DNA of 64,000 bases from Lepeophtheirus salmonis (Eukaryota; Arthropoda; Copepoda; Siphonostomatoida; Caligidae). The translations under genes were made by a program, and so were the position numbers. The stretch lies in the NCBI RefSeq assembly GCF_016086655.4, contig NC_052132.2, positions 6,512,805 through 6,576,804 on the forward strand, given 5' to 3'. Shown piece by piece: positions 1-13,311 of the stretch (position 1 is its first letter; the number at the start of each line of letters is the position of its first letter). Under the pieces are notes generated by a model. It worked only from the letters and a program-made list of their open reading frames with translations. It was not told the origin of the DNA and did no database searches.

Positions 1-666
1 AAATATGAAGAAAGAACACGGGAATCAACCTTTTTTTATTGCAATACTTAGTATTTTCTTTACATTAATCCCATCATTACTTATACTTAATATGTCCAAT
101 TAAAAATCAACAAAATTCTCAGGATTACCACGTTAATTTTTGGTTACATACATTTGCGACACAACCAAAGCTTACTTTTGTGTTGATGGGCCACATTTGT
201 GTATGATGTCTCATTTGTAAATTTTGAAATGTATGTATAAATGTGCTATTTAAAGCCTATAGATTATGAAATAATGCTCTCAAGGATTACTGTTGCTTTA
301 AAGAAAGAGAGAGGGGATAGGAGGCTTAGTATGCATTATATTGGGGCTTCTCTCCCATTGGCGAGACATTATTATATCTGTTAAATATAATAGATATGAA
401 GATCTTATATTAGATAAAAGTGCTGGATTAGCCTTCCTCCCCCCCATTTCTTTTTTACATTATCTCTAATGTCATTGAATCACCCTCCCCTCTTATTAAA
501 GAGAGCTTTATATACGAAGCTTAGGCTGCTTGTTGGTAGAAAATAGTTCACACTCATTCTCTAGTAATGTCCTCTTTCTTTGATTTTGAATTTGGAAAAA
601 TGAGAATATTTTATTGGAATACATTAACATTTATATATAAACTATTTTGATGGACATTTAGTTATA

Positions 667-1497
667 CAGGGTGAGTGAGCATTCTGTGCCGCGAAAAAGA
701 TTTTTTTTTTTTTTCAAATACAGTTTTCTCTCCAACCATTTAACAGATTTTTAAAAAATACGACATATTCTGAAATCTTGATTGTAACATTTTATTAAAT
801 AAAATTCTCTTCAGACTGAATTACAATCTTTATACTAGCCCGAAAGTGCGAGCAGGCCTTTGCCACTAAGCCCCTTGGCAAATCCAGGAATTCCTTCTTT
901 GGTGTTACATGGATTCGGTTGGGTTGTCCTTCTACCGTGCCCCACACACAAAAATCCATAAGATTCAGATCCGGCGTTTTTAGAGGCCTAAAGGTCGGAG
1001 AGATTAAGTCGTCAAAATTGTCTTTTTTCGGGGTGTGGGAGGGAACCGAGTAATGTTACCTTATGTGAGGCCTCCCATTGGGAACCAAGTCGATCCAGGG
1101 CTTCACCTTGGTCTGTAAGTAGACATCAGTGTTGATCTTGAGGGAAGACATGAGGAGGCATGTCCTTCTGAGCTAAACACCTCAAAGATCATGACACGAG
1201 CTGGGATCTAAAAACACCTTTAGAGGCCTTAAAGTCCCTCCTAACTTTGCGAACAAATGTATATCTGCGTCCTAGAGCTCGATCAATTGTTATGTTGTCG
1301 CTCACAGTGCAGATTCCAAGTAGGCCTCTGTGCCTTTTTCAAATATTTAAGAAATGAATTCGTCAATTAATTCCATTTTTTCCAACTGTCACAGATTTGA
1401 ACAAGCTATCTAACAAACAAAAAATCAGTTGCTTATGTGCCCGAGTTTACCTAAGAGAGTGTGTCAAAGTGGCAGTATAGATAGCTTGCACACCCTG
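667..1497 (-). mobile_element. Degenerate Tc1/mariner transposon with TA duplications
   Basis: The ends are short imperfect inverted repeats that begin CAGGGTG, with CACCCTG at the far end, and TA sits on each side (665-666 and 1498-1499). On the minus strand, broken frames resemble the C-terminal half of a Tc1/mariner DDE transposase: a block reading LNLMDFCVWGTVEG matches the usual PDLNPLDYxxWG region before the third acidic residue, followed by a helical tail. Stops and frameshifts throughout make it inactive. The same family recurs at 46250-46715, where corresponding blocks can be aligned by eye. Confidence 0.75.
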
Positions 1498-2129
1498 TAG
1501 ATGATAATACTTATCGTAGTTGCAAGCTGAAAAGTTTTTTCTTATTTTTTCAATGCTTATTTTTTTCTTCAAGAGAGAACTCGGAGAGGAGTTGAGAAAT
1601 CACATTAATATTGTATTATATTTATTTATTTGGTCCAGTCTAGTTCAGTCTTAGAACTGTTCCTTAAGACTTTTGGTCGTTCGGACTGTCAGTAATAGAA
1701 CAAATATTCTTATTAACCCTTTGGCTCTGTTGCAAATTACAATTAAATGAGTCAAAATTGATCATGGTAATAAAGTAATGATAAATTGATGGATTTTATA
1801 TATTTGTAAGACCATACGGGGTCAATAAAAGTAGTTTTTTTAACGCAATTCTCTCTGCAACCTATTAAAGAACTTGTATTACAGTTCGCTGAAATTGACT
1901 TAATTATTTAACATTATTATGAATCACAAACAGTCATTATTTTTTATCTAAGAATTAATAACGTAGTCATATTAATAAATCTCGCAGGGTTTGGTATGTA
2001 ACATTTAGTGCTCCCTGATGTATATCATATTCATCATTTTGATATAAAAATAACAATTTAGTCATATTAATGAAATTTCGCAGCCGTTATGAATAGAGTA
2101 GACAATATTGATGTTAATCGTTTGAATTT

Positions 2130-2780
2130 TTTAGCTGCATCTTTTTTTTTTAGAATTAGTAATCTGAAGAATGAATTTTCTTTTCCTTAGCAGTTGTCAT
2201 TATTATTTAATTCCTGAGTAGTGGACTTCCTTTCCCAAATAGATTAAATTATATTCAAACCCTGATTAAACATATGAGTGTACTCATAAAAAAACTGGGA
2301 GAGTTACCTTGAGGATTTGTTGTGAAGTTATAATAGTAAGTCCTTGTTGGACTCAAAGTAGAATTGGAGATCTACATTGGAGTAATTCATGCCAATGTTC
2401 TTGTTTATTTCCTTCCTCCCTTGACTGATTGTCACTGAATTCCTCCCAAACATTCTTCTAATTGGCAAGGTTACCATGTTGATTTTAGGTTTCTTTTCTT
2501 TTTAACATGACCATTATACACATAATTTGCATTACTACTCATCAAGTAGTGCTCTAGAGACTAAAGTACTCTTGTTCATCAAATCAATTATTTTTTTTCA
2601 ATCTGTTGTTATTATTATTCATCCATTCTTGAGGATATAACATCTATCTATTGAGTAACTACGTCTGAGTTTACTCATGAAAAACGTTAAGGTACACTGA
2701 GGATTTCTATGGTAGTTGTTTTCATTATTTTTTAGGGAAATTTGTAGGTTCGACGATATCAAATAATTCCGAGCATTGTT
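2130..2780. repeat. Dispersed repeat family A (forward copy plus partial copy)
   Basis: About 380 bp, carrying the hallmark phrases 'cattattatttaattcctgag', 'gtccttgttggactcaaagta' and 'ggtttcttttctttttaaca', recurs in the window at about 6830-7240, 24830-25160 and 61770-62090 in this orientation, and at 47390-47770 and 54170-54560 reversed. A shorter related piece is at 2590-2780. No coding frame is kept between copies. Confidence 0.7.
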
Positions 2781-3242
2781 GGGTACTACCAGTAATTAAG
2801 TAATATTATCATTTATTGAGTTGTACTGTTTTGAGGGAGGTGCCACTCCCTGTGGATTTGTCTACAAAATAATATAAGTAAACAACGATCATGCCCCATT
2901 GTTTGTTTGTTGTGCATGCCTGTAGCAATAATGTAGTAGATATTCTTACATATTATCAACTTAATTTGGATAAAATAGGTCAATAATGTGGTTTTTACAA
3001 GCATATTTATCCATGTATATCATTTCTTTTAAGAATATAAATCAGGAAGAAATATCATTGTTATCTAGAACAAATTTTGATTCTACATGTATGAACAAAA
3101 ATACCTATATATTTCAAGATCATAATATTTTTTGTAAGGAGTGAATGTATCTTATTCTTATGCAGATCTCTTTAGAACTTATGTACACCCTACATATCCA
3201 TTCATTTGTACTCTCAATATACATCATTTAATTTTTTGATAG

Positions 3243-6200
3243 CACTCCTGCATATGACTATGCTCCTAATCCTGACAAACAATGGATCCTTCAGGTTACT
3301 GAAAGAATGGAACCTGTACAAAAGAAATTCACTGACTTTTTGATGACTAAACGACTCCAAACTCTACAATCTATCGACGAAGCTATTGAAAAAGTAAGTT
3401 TAATACAATGAATTAATTAATTAAGTATTAATTGTCTTTAATCCTTTGATTTTTTCTATTTTTAGTTGGTTAAAGAATTAGAAAGCGCCGGAGAATTGGA
3501 TAATACTTATATTTTTTACACCTCAGATCACGGTTATCATCTTGGACAATTTGGTTTGGTGAAAGGCAAAGCCTTTCCATTTGATGTAGACATTAAAGTT
3601 CCTTTTTTTGTACGTGGTCCTGGAATAGAAAAAGGCTCTGTACGAAAAGACATTGTTGTCAATATTGATTTGGCTCCTACGTTTTTAAAACTTGCAGGAG
3701 TCAACACACCATCACATATGGATGGTGAAGCTATTGATTTTGAAAAGTATGTTTTCGTGTTTTTGACTTGCTTTCATTTGAGCTATGTTATTTTCAGCAA
3801 GTATCATCTTTGCTACATTCATTTGGGGAGCTTCTTTTCAGCGATATCAATTTCAGGGACATTTTCATGGTAATATACCTGACAACAGAAATGACAATAT
3901 TGTTTGACCAAAAAAAAAAAAAAAAAAAAAAAAAGAGAACAAAACTATATAGAATTAAGGGTTTGCGCTCATAATATTCACAACCAGAATAATCTGAGAG
4001 TGTACATCCTTTTTTAAGATCTTACTCCACGGAGACCAATTGATCTAAGTGTTTCAATTCTTTACTTCACAGAACCTTACAGAGTAGATAAGAAATCTGA
4101 CCAGAACCTTAGTTGTTCTTACTAGACTTCTCCCATTTGATTTTAAACACCACTTTGGTGGGTAATGACGTCATTTATCATGTAATGCTTATTTATAAAA
4201 ATGTCGCTGAAAAGAAGAACCCCCAAATAAATTCTAGCTAAGAGAACACTCGTTTAAAATAACCTCGCTCAAATGAGCGGTTACACATGTTTTCTCTATA
4301 TTTTTTTGGACCTTTTATTGTTTAAAATATTATTCCTTAGATCTAGAAAGGAGCCAACACGAAATTCATTTTTAGTTGAGAGAGGTAAAATGACACATGC
4401 ACGGTATAATGTGATCAAGGAATTTTCTGACCGTAACGAAATCCCTCTTCCCAATTCTCGTACTCCATTATTATTGGAAAACTCCAAAGTTACAAAAAGA
4501 GAAAGGCTACAGGCCGAATGTCAGAAACCACGTTATCAGAGCCCTTGTCGTTTGTATCAAGAAAGAAAATGCGTTCGTAAGAAAAATGGAGATTGGAAGA
4601 TGCAGAGATGCCATCATTCTTTAGGGCGAATGAGTGGGAAAAAGGATTCATTTTCGGATCGATTGATCAATTCTGCTTTACAGAAATTAGAGAGTCAATG
4701 TGAATGTGCAGGGAAAAATAGACACAAGATTGATGGGAGTGTTTTCTTTTCAGGCTCTGATTTGTCTAGATTTTCGAGGTATGTCATAATACTTATTTTA
4801 TACATTTTCCTAAAATTAAAGTCAAATGTGTTCATTTTAGGAATCGACTTCGTAATCGCCGTCGTTTTAGATATAGACGAAGCAGTTCTGAGGTATTGAG
4901 GCATGAAGAAGATATTCTGGAGGAAATTGCTGAAGAGGAAATCGATGAAGTTGACTTTATTATTGAAGATATATCGGATGATTTGGATAATTTATTGAAG
5001 GTTTGTAACACACACATACCTATAATGTGGTGTTGTGTCAGTCCTTATTTAAGACGGAAGACTGCAGTTCCGTCCAGTTCAGTCTCGGTCCAGTCCAGTT
5101 TAATCCTGCAAATCAGTCCTAAAACTTATTAAGTTGGGTCCTTGATGACGCCACTCCCCTTTATATCTTCTTGTTTTAATTACTTTTAGTACTGGAAGTC
5201 GGAAGGACAGAAAGTTTTGAGAACCTGTTCTAAGACTGGACTGGACTAGACCAAATAAATAAAGACGTACACAACACTACTATTGTGATTAAAATGCCAT
5301 TATAAACTTACTTACAGCAACAAATGAATGCGACGCACCACGAAAGAACCATAGGCGGAGTCGATACATTTTCTACGACTCCCCCTCCGCCGCCGCCATT
5401 TGATTGTCGACTAAACAAGAACAAAAAGGTGGATTGTAGCGTTCACGTCTATAAGGATAAGCATTCCTTGAGGAATTCCAGATCATACATTAATGAGCAG
5501 ATTAAGAGATATAGGGCACAGTTGTTTGAATTAAAAGTGAGTTGTTTAAAAAAAAACCATTTAGTTTTATAATTCTGTATAATCATGAATTCTTTACTTG
5601 ACCTCATTAAGGAAATACGAAAGCATTTGAAAAGTAAAATGGCGTCTAGTCGCTCTTCGAAAGTCAACCCTAGTGAAGTAGACGAGGAACTTATGAAAGG
5701 ATTAGATACAGTTGTACAAGTTGACGATATATTAGACCTCGTCTCAGACGGAAAAAAGGATGCACCTTGTAGATGCAATGCGAAGTAATATTTAAATATA
5801 AATGTATACCTGTGTTAATCATTAATTCATAAAAGGTTACATCAATTTAGAACTTCATGAGTTATTTTAATCTATACTGTAATAACTTGTGAGAGATTAG
5901 ATATGTATATCAGGGTCTACAAATGTTTTGCGATTTTCCACAGCTTTAAAAATCTCAGCTTGATATGATTTTTTTTTAATATCCTACTTGTATAAATTAA
6001 TCTCCCACATTTTTGTACGTGCCAAAAAAACGTTTATGTTTAACTTAAATTTTTAATCAAAGGATACATCTTACAGATGTCTAGGTCCAAATTTAACTTA
6101 AAGTTCCCACGCATCTCAAAGATATTCGCAATTAAACATACAAAAACTTTGCTTTCTTTTTTCACGAAAGATTTAAAAATGCAACTCATGTGTATGTGAC

Positions 6201-9200
6201 CCGTCAATCCAAAAACAAGCAAGAAATATTTTTCTCAAAATTGAATGTGGATTAAATTTGTATTCTTCGACGAATTATCGTCAATTTCTATCTTCAAAAA
6301 AATCAGATAACCCTATTGGAGACACCACAAATTGCACTAAAAGTAGCTAAAATTGATCGTCACAATAAAATAAGAAGAAATTGACGGATTTTACTTGAGA
6401 GGCCCTATCGGGACCAATATAAGTCTCTTAAATAAAATAAAATATTTAAACGATAGCTAACCTTCTTGAGTATCTACACTCATCCCAAAAATATGAATAT
6501 AAATATATAATGGACTCAAATATGTCTATAAAATATTGGACGGTACGTAGATTCAAAGTAAAGTTATAATATTGCGATTTTCTTTATTTTTCTTGAAAAG
6601 TGTTTTTATGTTGACGCACCACGTATATACTCTCACATATTCACATTTATATAATCCGAGCTACGTGTAATTTGGGAAGGATGACCAATTACAAATTCAA
6701 CCAACCAATTTGATTCATAAATTAATCTATGATATTCCAATTATAGCAGCTCAGTTTATATGATTTGTATTTAAAACACTCAATATGAAGGGTTATTCCT
6801 AGTGATGATAATATGGTGGATTTTTTAGGTCGCCCATTTTTTTTTTTGGAGTTGGCTGAATGAAGATTAATTTTTATTTTCCGAAGCTTTTGTCATTATT
6901 ATTTCATTCTTTAGGAGGAAACTTCTGTTTCTACAATATACATAATTATATAAGGAATATGTTCGAAACCGGATGGAGCATTTGCATGAGCTCATAAAAG
7001 ACCATGATTTGTTACAGTGTTATGATTGTTTGTCCTTTTTGGACACAGAGTAAAATTAAGTATTGACGTCGGAGTAATTCTTGCATATGTCCTTGTCTAT
7101 CTCTTTCTCCCCCTCCCTCCTCGTCACAGCTGATATAATGAAACGTCATGACATCTAAGCTAGCTGCTCTCCTCAGAAAGATTATTCAAATTGTCTGGGT
7201 TACTATTTTGATTTAGATGTTTCTTTTTTAACATCTCAAAAATACCATCCCTGGATATTCCGGTATTTCCATTGAAATATCTGGCAGTGCATTTCAGCAG
7301 GCCTTTGAAGATTAGGAATGAGACTCAATGTCTGCATTAAATAAGGAAATTTGAACATGGATTTAAATGTATAAAAAAAAGTTTATAAAAAAAACCACCT
7401 TATTTATTTATTTTTCCATAAATTCTAAAATTAAATTTTGGAAAGATTTATGCTCCGTTCTTATTGGATAATATTTGGAAGGATGTCTCTCTACTTTCAT
7501 AATATATTAAAATTTACCTTGTTTTCATAGTACACAATTAGTTATATTTTCCTACTCTCCTTATTTTAGGGCTCTCAGAGAATTAAGAAGACTTAAAGTT
7601 ATGGAAAATCGAAGACTACGAAGAGAAAAAATTAAAAGAGCCCGACTAAGACGCCGACTACGTAAAAAGGAATTGCGTCATAGACGTAAAGAAAGAAAAG
7701 TTCGAAAAGAGAAGCGTAAGAAGAAACTTCAAAGTTGCAATGCAAATAATGATCAAAATGTAAATTGTTTCTCCCATGATAATGATCATTGGAAAACAGC
7801 TCCATTATGGACTGGTGAGTCTTATTATGTTAAATTCTTGTACGAAGTAAGGTGGGCTTGTGATTTATTGAGGCGGGCACTCGATCATTTTTTGTTAGTC
7901 TGCCAATCTGCTAATTTTCTTGGCCGTTCTGCTACTGCTAATTTTGTAGGTTTAGGGGTAAACTAACGTTAAACCACTAATTAAATTATTTTAATGCAAA
8001 TGTATGTCGAATGACTCACGGATTATCAATGATTCTGTCTAGGTCAGAGGTTCCAACAAGGGAGGAATTATGAATATTCAAGGGGGGGGGTAGGCTGTGA
8101 TGCGTGCCTTGTTTTTTACCTTAAACTCTCTCCCTGCAGTTAAAATAATAAACTATTCGAAAATGAAACTTCTTAAACGGTCAGCAGTCCCCAGCCCCAC
8201 ATAGTTTTTTTGTTTTTTTTTCATTATTATTAGAGTAGTTTTGCACGCGACATTAAGAAATTAGAAATTAATTCTGAACTTTTCTACTTTATATTAAAAA
8301 CAAAAAGAAAAGACAGAAAATTTTTAAGAATTATTCTCCCTGCATATATGTTGGCATGTATATCTTAGCACACTTTTTTTAATGGATATTATAAAGTTGA
8401 AAAAGGAAAAAATATACAAGCGTCTACCGTTGACCTGTCGTTCCCTCAACTGTCATATTATGGTCAAAAATTATTTGTCTTATTCTCTCTCTTCTCTAAA
8501 AATTATAAGCTTCTTTAAAAAAAGTGGGCAAAGATATATATCAAAGTGCAGCGATAATATTTTTTAGGATTTTACGTTCCTTACTTTTTTTTTAATTAGA
8601 AGTAGTTGTTGTTCAAAAAATCCATTTTTAGAAAAATGGCTATGGCCTGGAAGGCCTAGGTTTTTCTTTTTTTTCTGATAAGAAATTGACGATAATTCGT
8701 AGAAAAGTACAAATGTAATCCATATTCAATTTTGAGAACTATTAATCTATCTTGATTTGTGGTTTTCGGTCCAAATATGTTTATTTAAGTATAAATGACT
8801 ATATATGTACTACTTTCAAGACTGATATTTATCGTGACCTTATTATTTTTTCAGACGGTTACTTTTGTGCTTGCACAAACAGTAACACAAATACTTATTG
8901 GTGCCTTCGTACAGTCAACGAGACTCACAACTACCTATACTGCGAATTTGTATCTGGAATCATTACATACTACGATCTGAACGTAGATCCCTACCAGTTA
9001 CGGAATATATACCAAACGCTCAATGATTTAGAAATAAATCATATGCACAAAGAGCTACAAGTACTCAGAGAATCCTCAGGGCAAAAAGGAAGAGGCTCTG
9101 AACACCAACAGCATTCTCGAGTGCATTCCTCACGAAAACATAGTCGAAAAAATCGCAAACGAAAGCTCAAAGACTTTAATGAACGCTATGGTATGAGTGT

Positions 9201-9292
9201 GTCCATTCAATCTCTTTAACGATGAAACTAAAATTCCTCCCTTTCCAGGTCCATTTTTACCACCGGTTGAGGTCTACTACAAAAAGCTTTGA
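3243..9292 (+). CDS. Sulf1: Extracellular sulfatase Sulf-1/Sulf-2 homologue, 3' exons (5'-partial)
   Basis: Sulf enzymes are secreted endosulfatases that remove 6-O-sulfates from heparan sulfate and so tune growth-factor signalling. Nine exons join in phase through GT-AG introns: 3243-3393, 3466-3746, 4341-4778, 4841-5000, 5318-5536, 5612-5784, 7570-7814, 8855-9190 and 9249-9292 (TGA 9290-9292), about 681 codons. Exons 1-2 end the sulfatase fold and carry the metal-binding block SDHGYHLGQFGLVKGK. Exons 3-7 form the family's hydrophilic domain: FLVERGK, a furin-like RYRR/SSS step followed by an acidic stretch, and an extremely Arg/Lys-rich segment in exon 7 expected to bind heparan sulfate. 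Exon 8 has the highly conserved C-terminal block FCACTNSNTNTYWCLRTVNE and YYDLNVDPYQL. The formylglycine-forming cysteine and signal peptide lie upstream of the window. A small extra exon between exons 2 and 3 cannot be excluded, because this junction is shorter than in vertebrates. Sulf1 versus Sulf2 is not resolvable; arthropods usually have one. Confidence 0.95.
5024..5284. mobile_element. Short inverted-repeat element (MITE-like) inside a Sulf intron
   Basis: The intron between exons 5000 and 5318 is almost filled by a ~255 bp element whose ends are inverted copies of each other (GTGGTGTTGTGT at 5028-5039, ACACAACACTAC at 5269-5280), continuing inward to TTATTTA. The interior repeats the motif CAGTCCAGT/GACTGGACT and has no coding potential. 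Related fragments lie near 1605-1690 and 11430-11520. It looks like a non-autonomous DNA transposon that is spliced out with the intron. Confidence 0.6.
5785..7569. repeat. Large Sulf intron built of family D and family A repeats
   Basis: This 1.8 kb intron contains a reversed family D segment (about 6040-6700; compare the tandem array at 39.5-40.8 kb) followed by a forward family A copy (about 6830-7240). There is no recognisable exon or gene. The open frame at 6040-6222 on the minus strand is repeat sequence. Confidence 0.6.
7815..8854. other. Sulf intron, AT-rich
   Basis: The 1.04 kb intron before the conserved C-terminal exon holds homopolymer tracts and, near 8684-8740, a piece of the family D repeat with the phrase 'gtacaaatgtaatccat'. 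No other feature is seen. Confidence 0.6.
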
Positions 9293-12046
9293 AAATCCAA
9301 GTTTTGTATTGAAGGAAACGCCGTGTTTCTTTTGTCTTAAAATTGACCGATATGTATTACAGTGAATATTTTCTCACCCTTATATTATTACTTTAGTTTT
9401 TTATGTATTAGGTTTTAATTGATCTTTTTATGACAATATTTTATTTTATTTTCTCTTCATGTTATTATGTAAATTATTATGATTATTATACCCATAATTT
9501 TTGAACCATTCATTACCCCATTAATGTAAGAAAGAAGGATTCATCCAGTTATTTTAAACTTTTAACTAAATCTCTCACAGTTAAATTTATATACATCCAT
9601 ATGTATATATTTATATATATTAATAGTATCGCTACACCTATAGAAATATTATATTTTTTAATAATTCACATTTTTGTTCTCCAAATTATGAACTTAATCC
9701 TTATATATAACCATGAAAATGAGTATTATTATATATGAATAGTTTTCTTGCAGTAAATTATGTAATACAAAAATTATGAGTAAAAAAAATGAGGGTTTTG
9801 TTATTTATTTCTCTTACTTCAAGGAACATTCTCTAATCTTTCTTCTTCTGACTTTTCATTCATAACTTGCATATACATAATCATTGATATGAAAGGTATG
9901 AATTAATTCTATAACTATTTTTTTAAATTACTTGTTTGATAATTTAGTGTCGCAGTTTTTATCCGAGGTAAGCAGGGCTGGATAGACAAACTAGTCCTTG
10001 GCTAGTAAAAAAACAAGACTGGCTGTTACAGACTACCCTTTGTCGAGCCTGTTTGGCTACGCAATACCGTACCTTAAATATAAGTAATTTGAGGTTCAAA
10101 TCATGAGTACTCCCTCGTAAAACAAATATGAAGGGTGATTTCTAAGTAAAATATATTTTTAGATTACAAATTTCGCAATATTTACTTCCTATGTTTTTTG
10201 GAAATATTTTTTAACAAAGCCGACATTTCTATGCGTGGAATACAATTTCAATTCCAGAACCTACCAATTTATTTTTCATACTCCGTAAATCAGTTCGTTT
10301 CTTGCTTCTTATTGAACAAAACGGCATTGTATAAGCGTTTTACTTCTAATCTAAGCCAATCAATTATTTCTGTATATATACAGAGTATATAAGTAGTTAA
10401 TATTTTGTGATATTCCGATCTAGTAAATTTTTTATATGGCTACCTAAAGCATTATAAGAAAGTGGTGCAACAAAGACAATTGATGAAAGTTTGTTTGATA
10501 AAAAGTGACCCTTGTTGCACCTTTTTATTCACGAGGGTCGTGGATGTCTACTCAGTTTTGTAATATTTACTTTTTGCTATGTAATAATTATTGATACTGA
10601 TGCGTCACGAATATTCAATAGTGAATAATGCTCCAAGGAAGCAACTCTAACCAGGAATTGAGATATGCACTTTTAGGAGAGGATATCCATGATTTCAAAT
10701 TTAAAAATCCAGAATGAAATGCTTGGCATAAAAAACAACTATCATGTACAATTCTTCAATTTAAATAAGTACTAGTTTTTTCAAAGCAACCACTTAACTA
10801 AAAACTGGATAGAGTATCTTCTCTGTTTTGGTTTTAATTTATTGTTCAATTGTTTAACTAAAGAATTTCTTAAAAAATTATATTCTTCATTTTCAATGGT
10901 ATTTATAATTGTTATACACTTCCGCCTTCATAGAGCCTCTAGGGGAGATACATTTTTGATTCTACATATTATTTGAGCAACTATAAATTAATTCACACCT
11001 GAATTATTTAAATTGTATTCCGTCAATTTGTTCCCTCTTACCTCATGTTCCTCATGTAACCTCATGTTCTTCCTTGCAAGTAATGAAAGTAATATAAAAT
11101 TAAATGCTCGTAATGATGAAAGATCGAAGTTGAATTGAATGGATGATAATTTAAATGAGATTAATAACATTTATCATGCATGTTATTCTTACGTCAATAT
11201 TATATAGATGATGTATAGAATTGTGAGCTAAAAGTGTTGATTCAAAAGCGACATCTTGTAAGAAAAACAGGCAACGCAGGTGCACTGAATTTTTACAGGC
11301 TACCTGCATCGATTCGCTACTTTCTTTTAATCCTTTAAGGCTACCCAAGGTTAATAGAAGCACATATTTCTATTAACTTTGGGGCTACCCAGAAAATATA
11401 AATGACTAGCCCTGTTGGCTATAGGCTAAATGTAATGGCCGTCAAGTAGTTGGATCAGTCTAAAAAGACTGCACAGTCCTATCAGTCCGGTTCTAATAAA
11501 ATTTGACAATCCTACTACAACAGCTGAAATGATGTAGTTACTAATTATGTTCTTTGAGCTGTTCAGCTATCCTGTCTCTTGAAAAAGTTATTTTGAAGTA
11601 TTTAATATGTATGTATGTTTGACTTCTACCACTCTTTTTAATAGTGACGTTAAAGAGTATAACTGTTACAAAGTGTAGCTATAAATCTCCTTTCTTGTCT
11701 ATTACTGTCAGAGTACCACTTTTTTTACTCAATGAAGTCATATCTGTCTGTCTTGCTCAGCAGTCGGTGTGGTATACCAAATTTAAAATTCTAGTAAGCC
11801 CAATTACATGATGGAATAACCTGGTATTTCTATAGAAGTCTGATAAAAAAGTATATAAGTAATTTTAAATTTATTATTAACACATTAAGTAAGACTTCTA
11901 ACATAATTCTTTATTATTTGGCTATTGTATGTATTTATATTGAATGCTGATTGCGGATGATTGGAATCAAAATAAAATGTGAATGATCAATGAGTTCTGC
12001 TAATATCTGGAGTGAACCAAGGGTCTTAACCTCATGTAGGGAGATG
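9293..12046. other. Spacer downstream of Sulf
   Basis: The AT-rich Sulf 3' flank is followed by repeat debris: a fragment with the CAGTC motif near 11430-11520 and family B at 11610-11840. Open frames of 60-70 codons (10198-10392, 10988-11170, 11151-11363) have no recognisable protein and biased low-complexity composition, so none is called. Confidence 0.55.
11610..11840. repeat. Dispersed repeat family B
   Basis: The phrases 'gacttctaccactcttttta' and 'tctgtcttgctcagcagtcg' link this segment to 42560-42840 (same orientation) and 25975-26170 (reversed), with a further fragment at 13660-13745. No coding frame is conserved. Confidence 0.65.
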
Positions 12047-13311
12047 TGTATTTTTTTATGCTTACAAATCAAATGGAAAAACATAATTGACTTTGTACAA
12101 TATTACTCCATTTTTATTTCAACAGCATCAGAAAATCTATCTGAAGTCACGTACTACAATTAATATATCATCTACCAAGACAACATTTTTGAACTGAAAC
12201 AAAAATGTTTTTGATTAAAAAAAACTTGCGTAGAGTAAGTGTTTCAACCGGAGATTGAATAATAATTAATAATTTGATACAGATTAACATACAACCTTTA
12301 ACATTTTTTACAAGTCAGTTGCAAAAAATTACAAAAAGTAGAGTTTGATTGAACATTTTATTCGTTAAAGTTAGGAGTAATCTTTTTGGCAAAGGATGTA
12401 CAATATATATGACGTATATCTATTGTAGAGATTTAAGAGTGAAAGAGAGGATCGAAGGGTTGAATGATGATATTATAGTAGACAGTTTTTGTGCGTGCCA
12501 TTTTCATTTTTCACTAAATATTATGAATTAATTTTGCCTTATAGCATATTTACTATGTGTTTTTGAAGGGCGTATTATAAGATATTCATCATTACAAGTA
12601 TTTCTAATATTTTTTGAATATATGATAAACTAAAAAGGGATTTAAAAAACTAAATAATAACACTGCAATTATTTATTGCATACATATGCTGGAAAATTTA
12701 AGATTTTTTATAGGTGCAACTCCATTTTCCCTATTATTTAATACATTAAATTATTTTATGAAGTATTATTACACAAACTATAATTTAAAAAGATTTTATT
12801 AAGTTGTTCAAAAAAGTTTGTTGTTTTATATGTAAAATAATAGCAATTCAATTACTGCTTACCAAAAACATCTTTTCACAAAAATACTTTCCTGGATTTT
12901 CTTCTTAAAATTTAATTTTCTTTTCAAACAATTCAATGATTATTATCTTAAAAAATTATAAGCGTATTCTATGAAAATAGTAAAATAATAATGTAAGAAC
13001 CAAGGTTGATGATTTCTATTAACCTCAGTAAGATAAGCGAATGTGAACCCATTAAACTAGCTACATCTTAGTGTGAATGTAAAGAGTTATTTATAAATTA
13101 TAAATCTCCGATTGAAACACTTACTCTACGAAAGTTTTTTTAATCAAAAACATTTTTAATTTCAGTTCAAAAATGTTGTCTTGGTAGATGATATATCAAT
13201 TGGAGTACGTGACTTCAGATAGATTTTCTGATGCTGTTGAAATAAAAATGGAGTAATATTGTACTAAGTCAATTATGTTTTGCCATTTGATTTTTAAGCA
13301 TAAAGATACAA
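12047..13311. mobile_element. Foldback element with ~210 bp inverted arms
   Basis: The left arm, about 12047-12257, is repeated in reverse complement at about 13102-13311 with only scattered mismatches. Shared stretches include 'cagcatcagaaaatctatct' and 'tttttgaactgaaa'. The ~840 bp centre is AT-rich and non-coding apart from one unrecognised 60-codon frame (12349-12531). The geometry fits a foldback or long-TIR non-autonomous DNA transposon. No target duplication was identified with certainty. Confidence 0.75.

Larger units (their letters stand above)
1..3242. other. Repeat-rich stretch upstream of the first visible Sulf exon
   Basis: No sulfatase exon is recognisable here, so this is either a large intron of the Sulf gene at 3243-9292 or the DNA before it. 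It holds a degenerate Tc1/mariner copy (667-1497), a fragment near 1605-1690 sharing the CCAGTC/CAGTTCAGTC-type motif with the inverted-repeat element at 5024-5284, and dispersed family A repeats at about 2130-2780. The only longer open frame (2813-3004, minus) has no recognisable protein. Confidence 0.6.

Noticed and set aside
3768..3974. Frame in the intron after Sulf exon 2 with a poly-lysine end
   Set aside because: It runs through a 24-base A tract within an intron bounded by good GT and AG sites.
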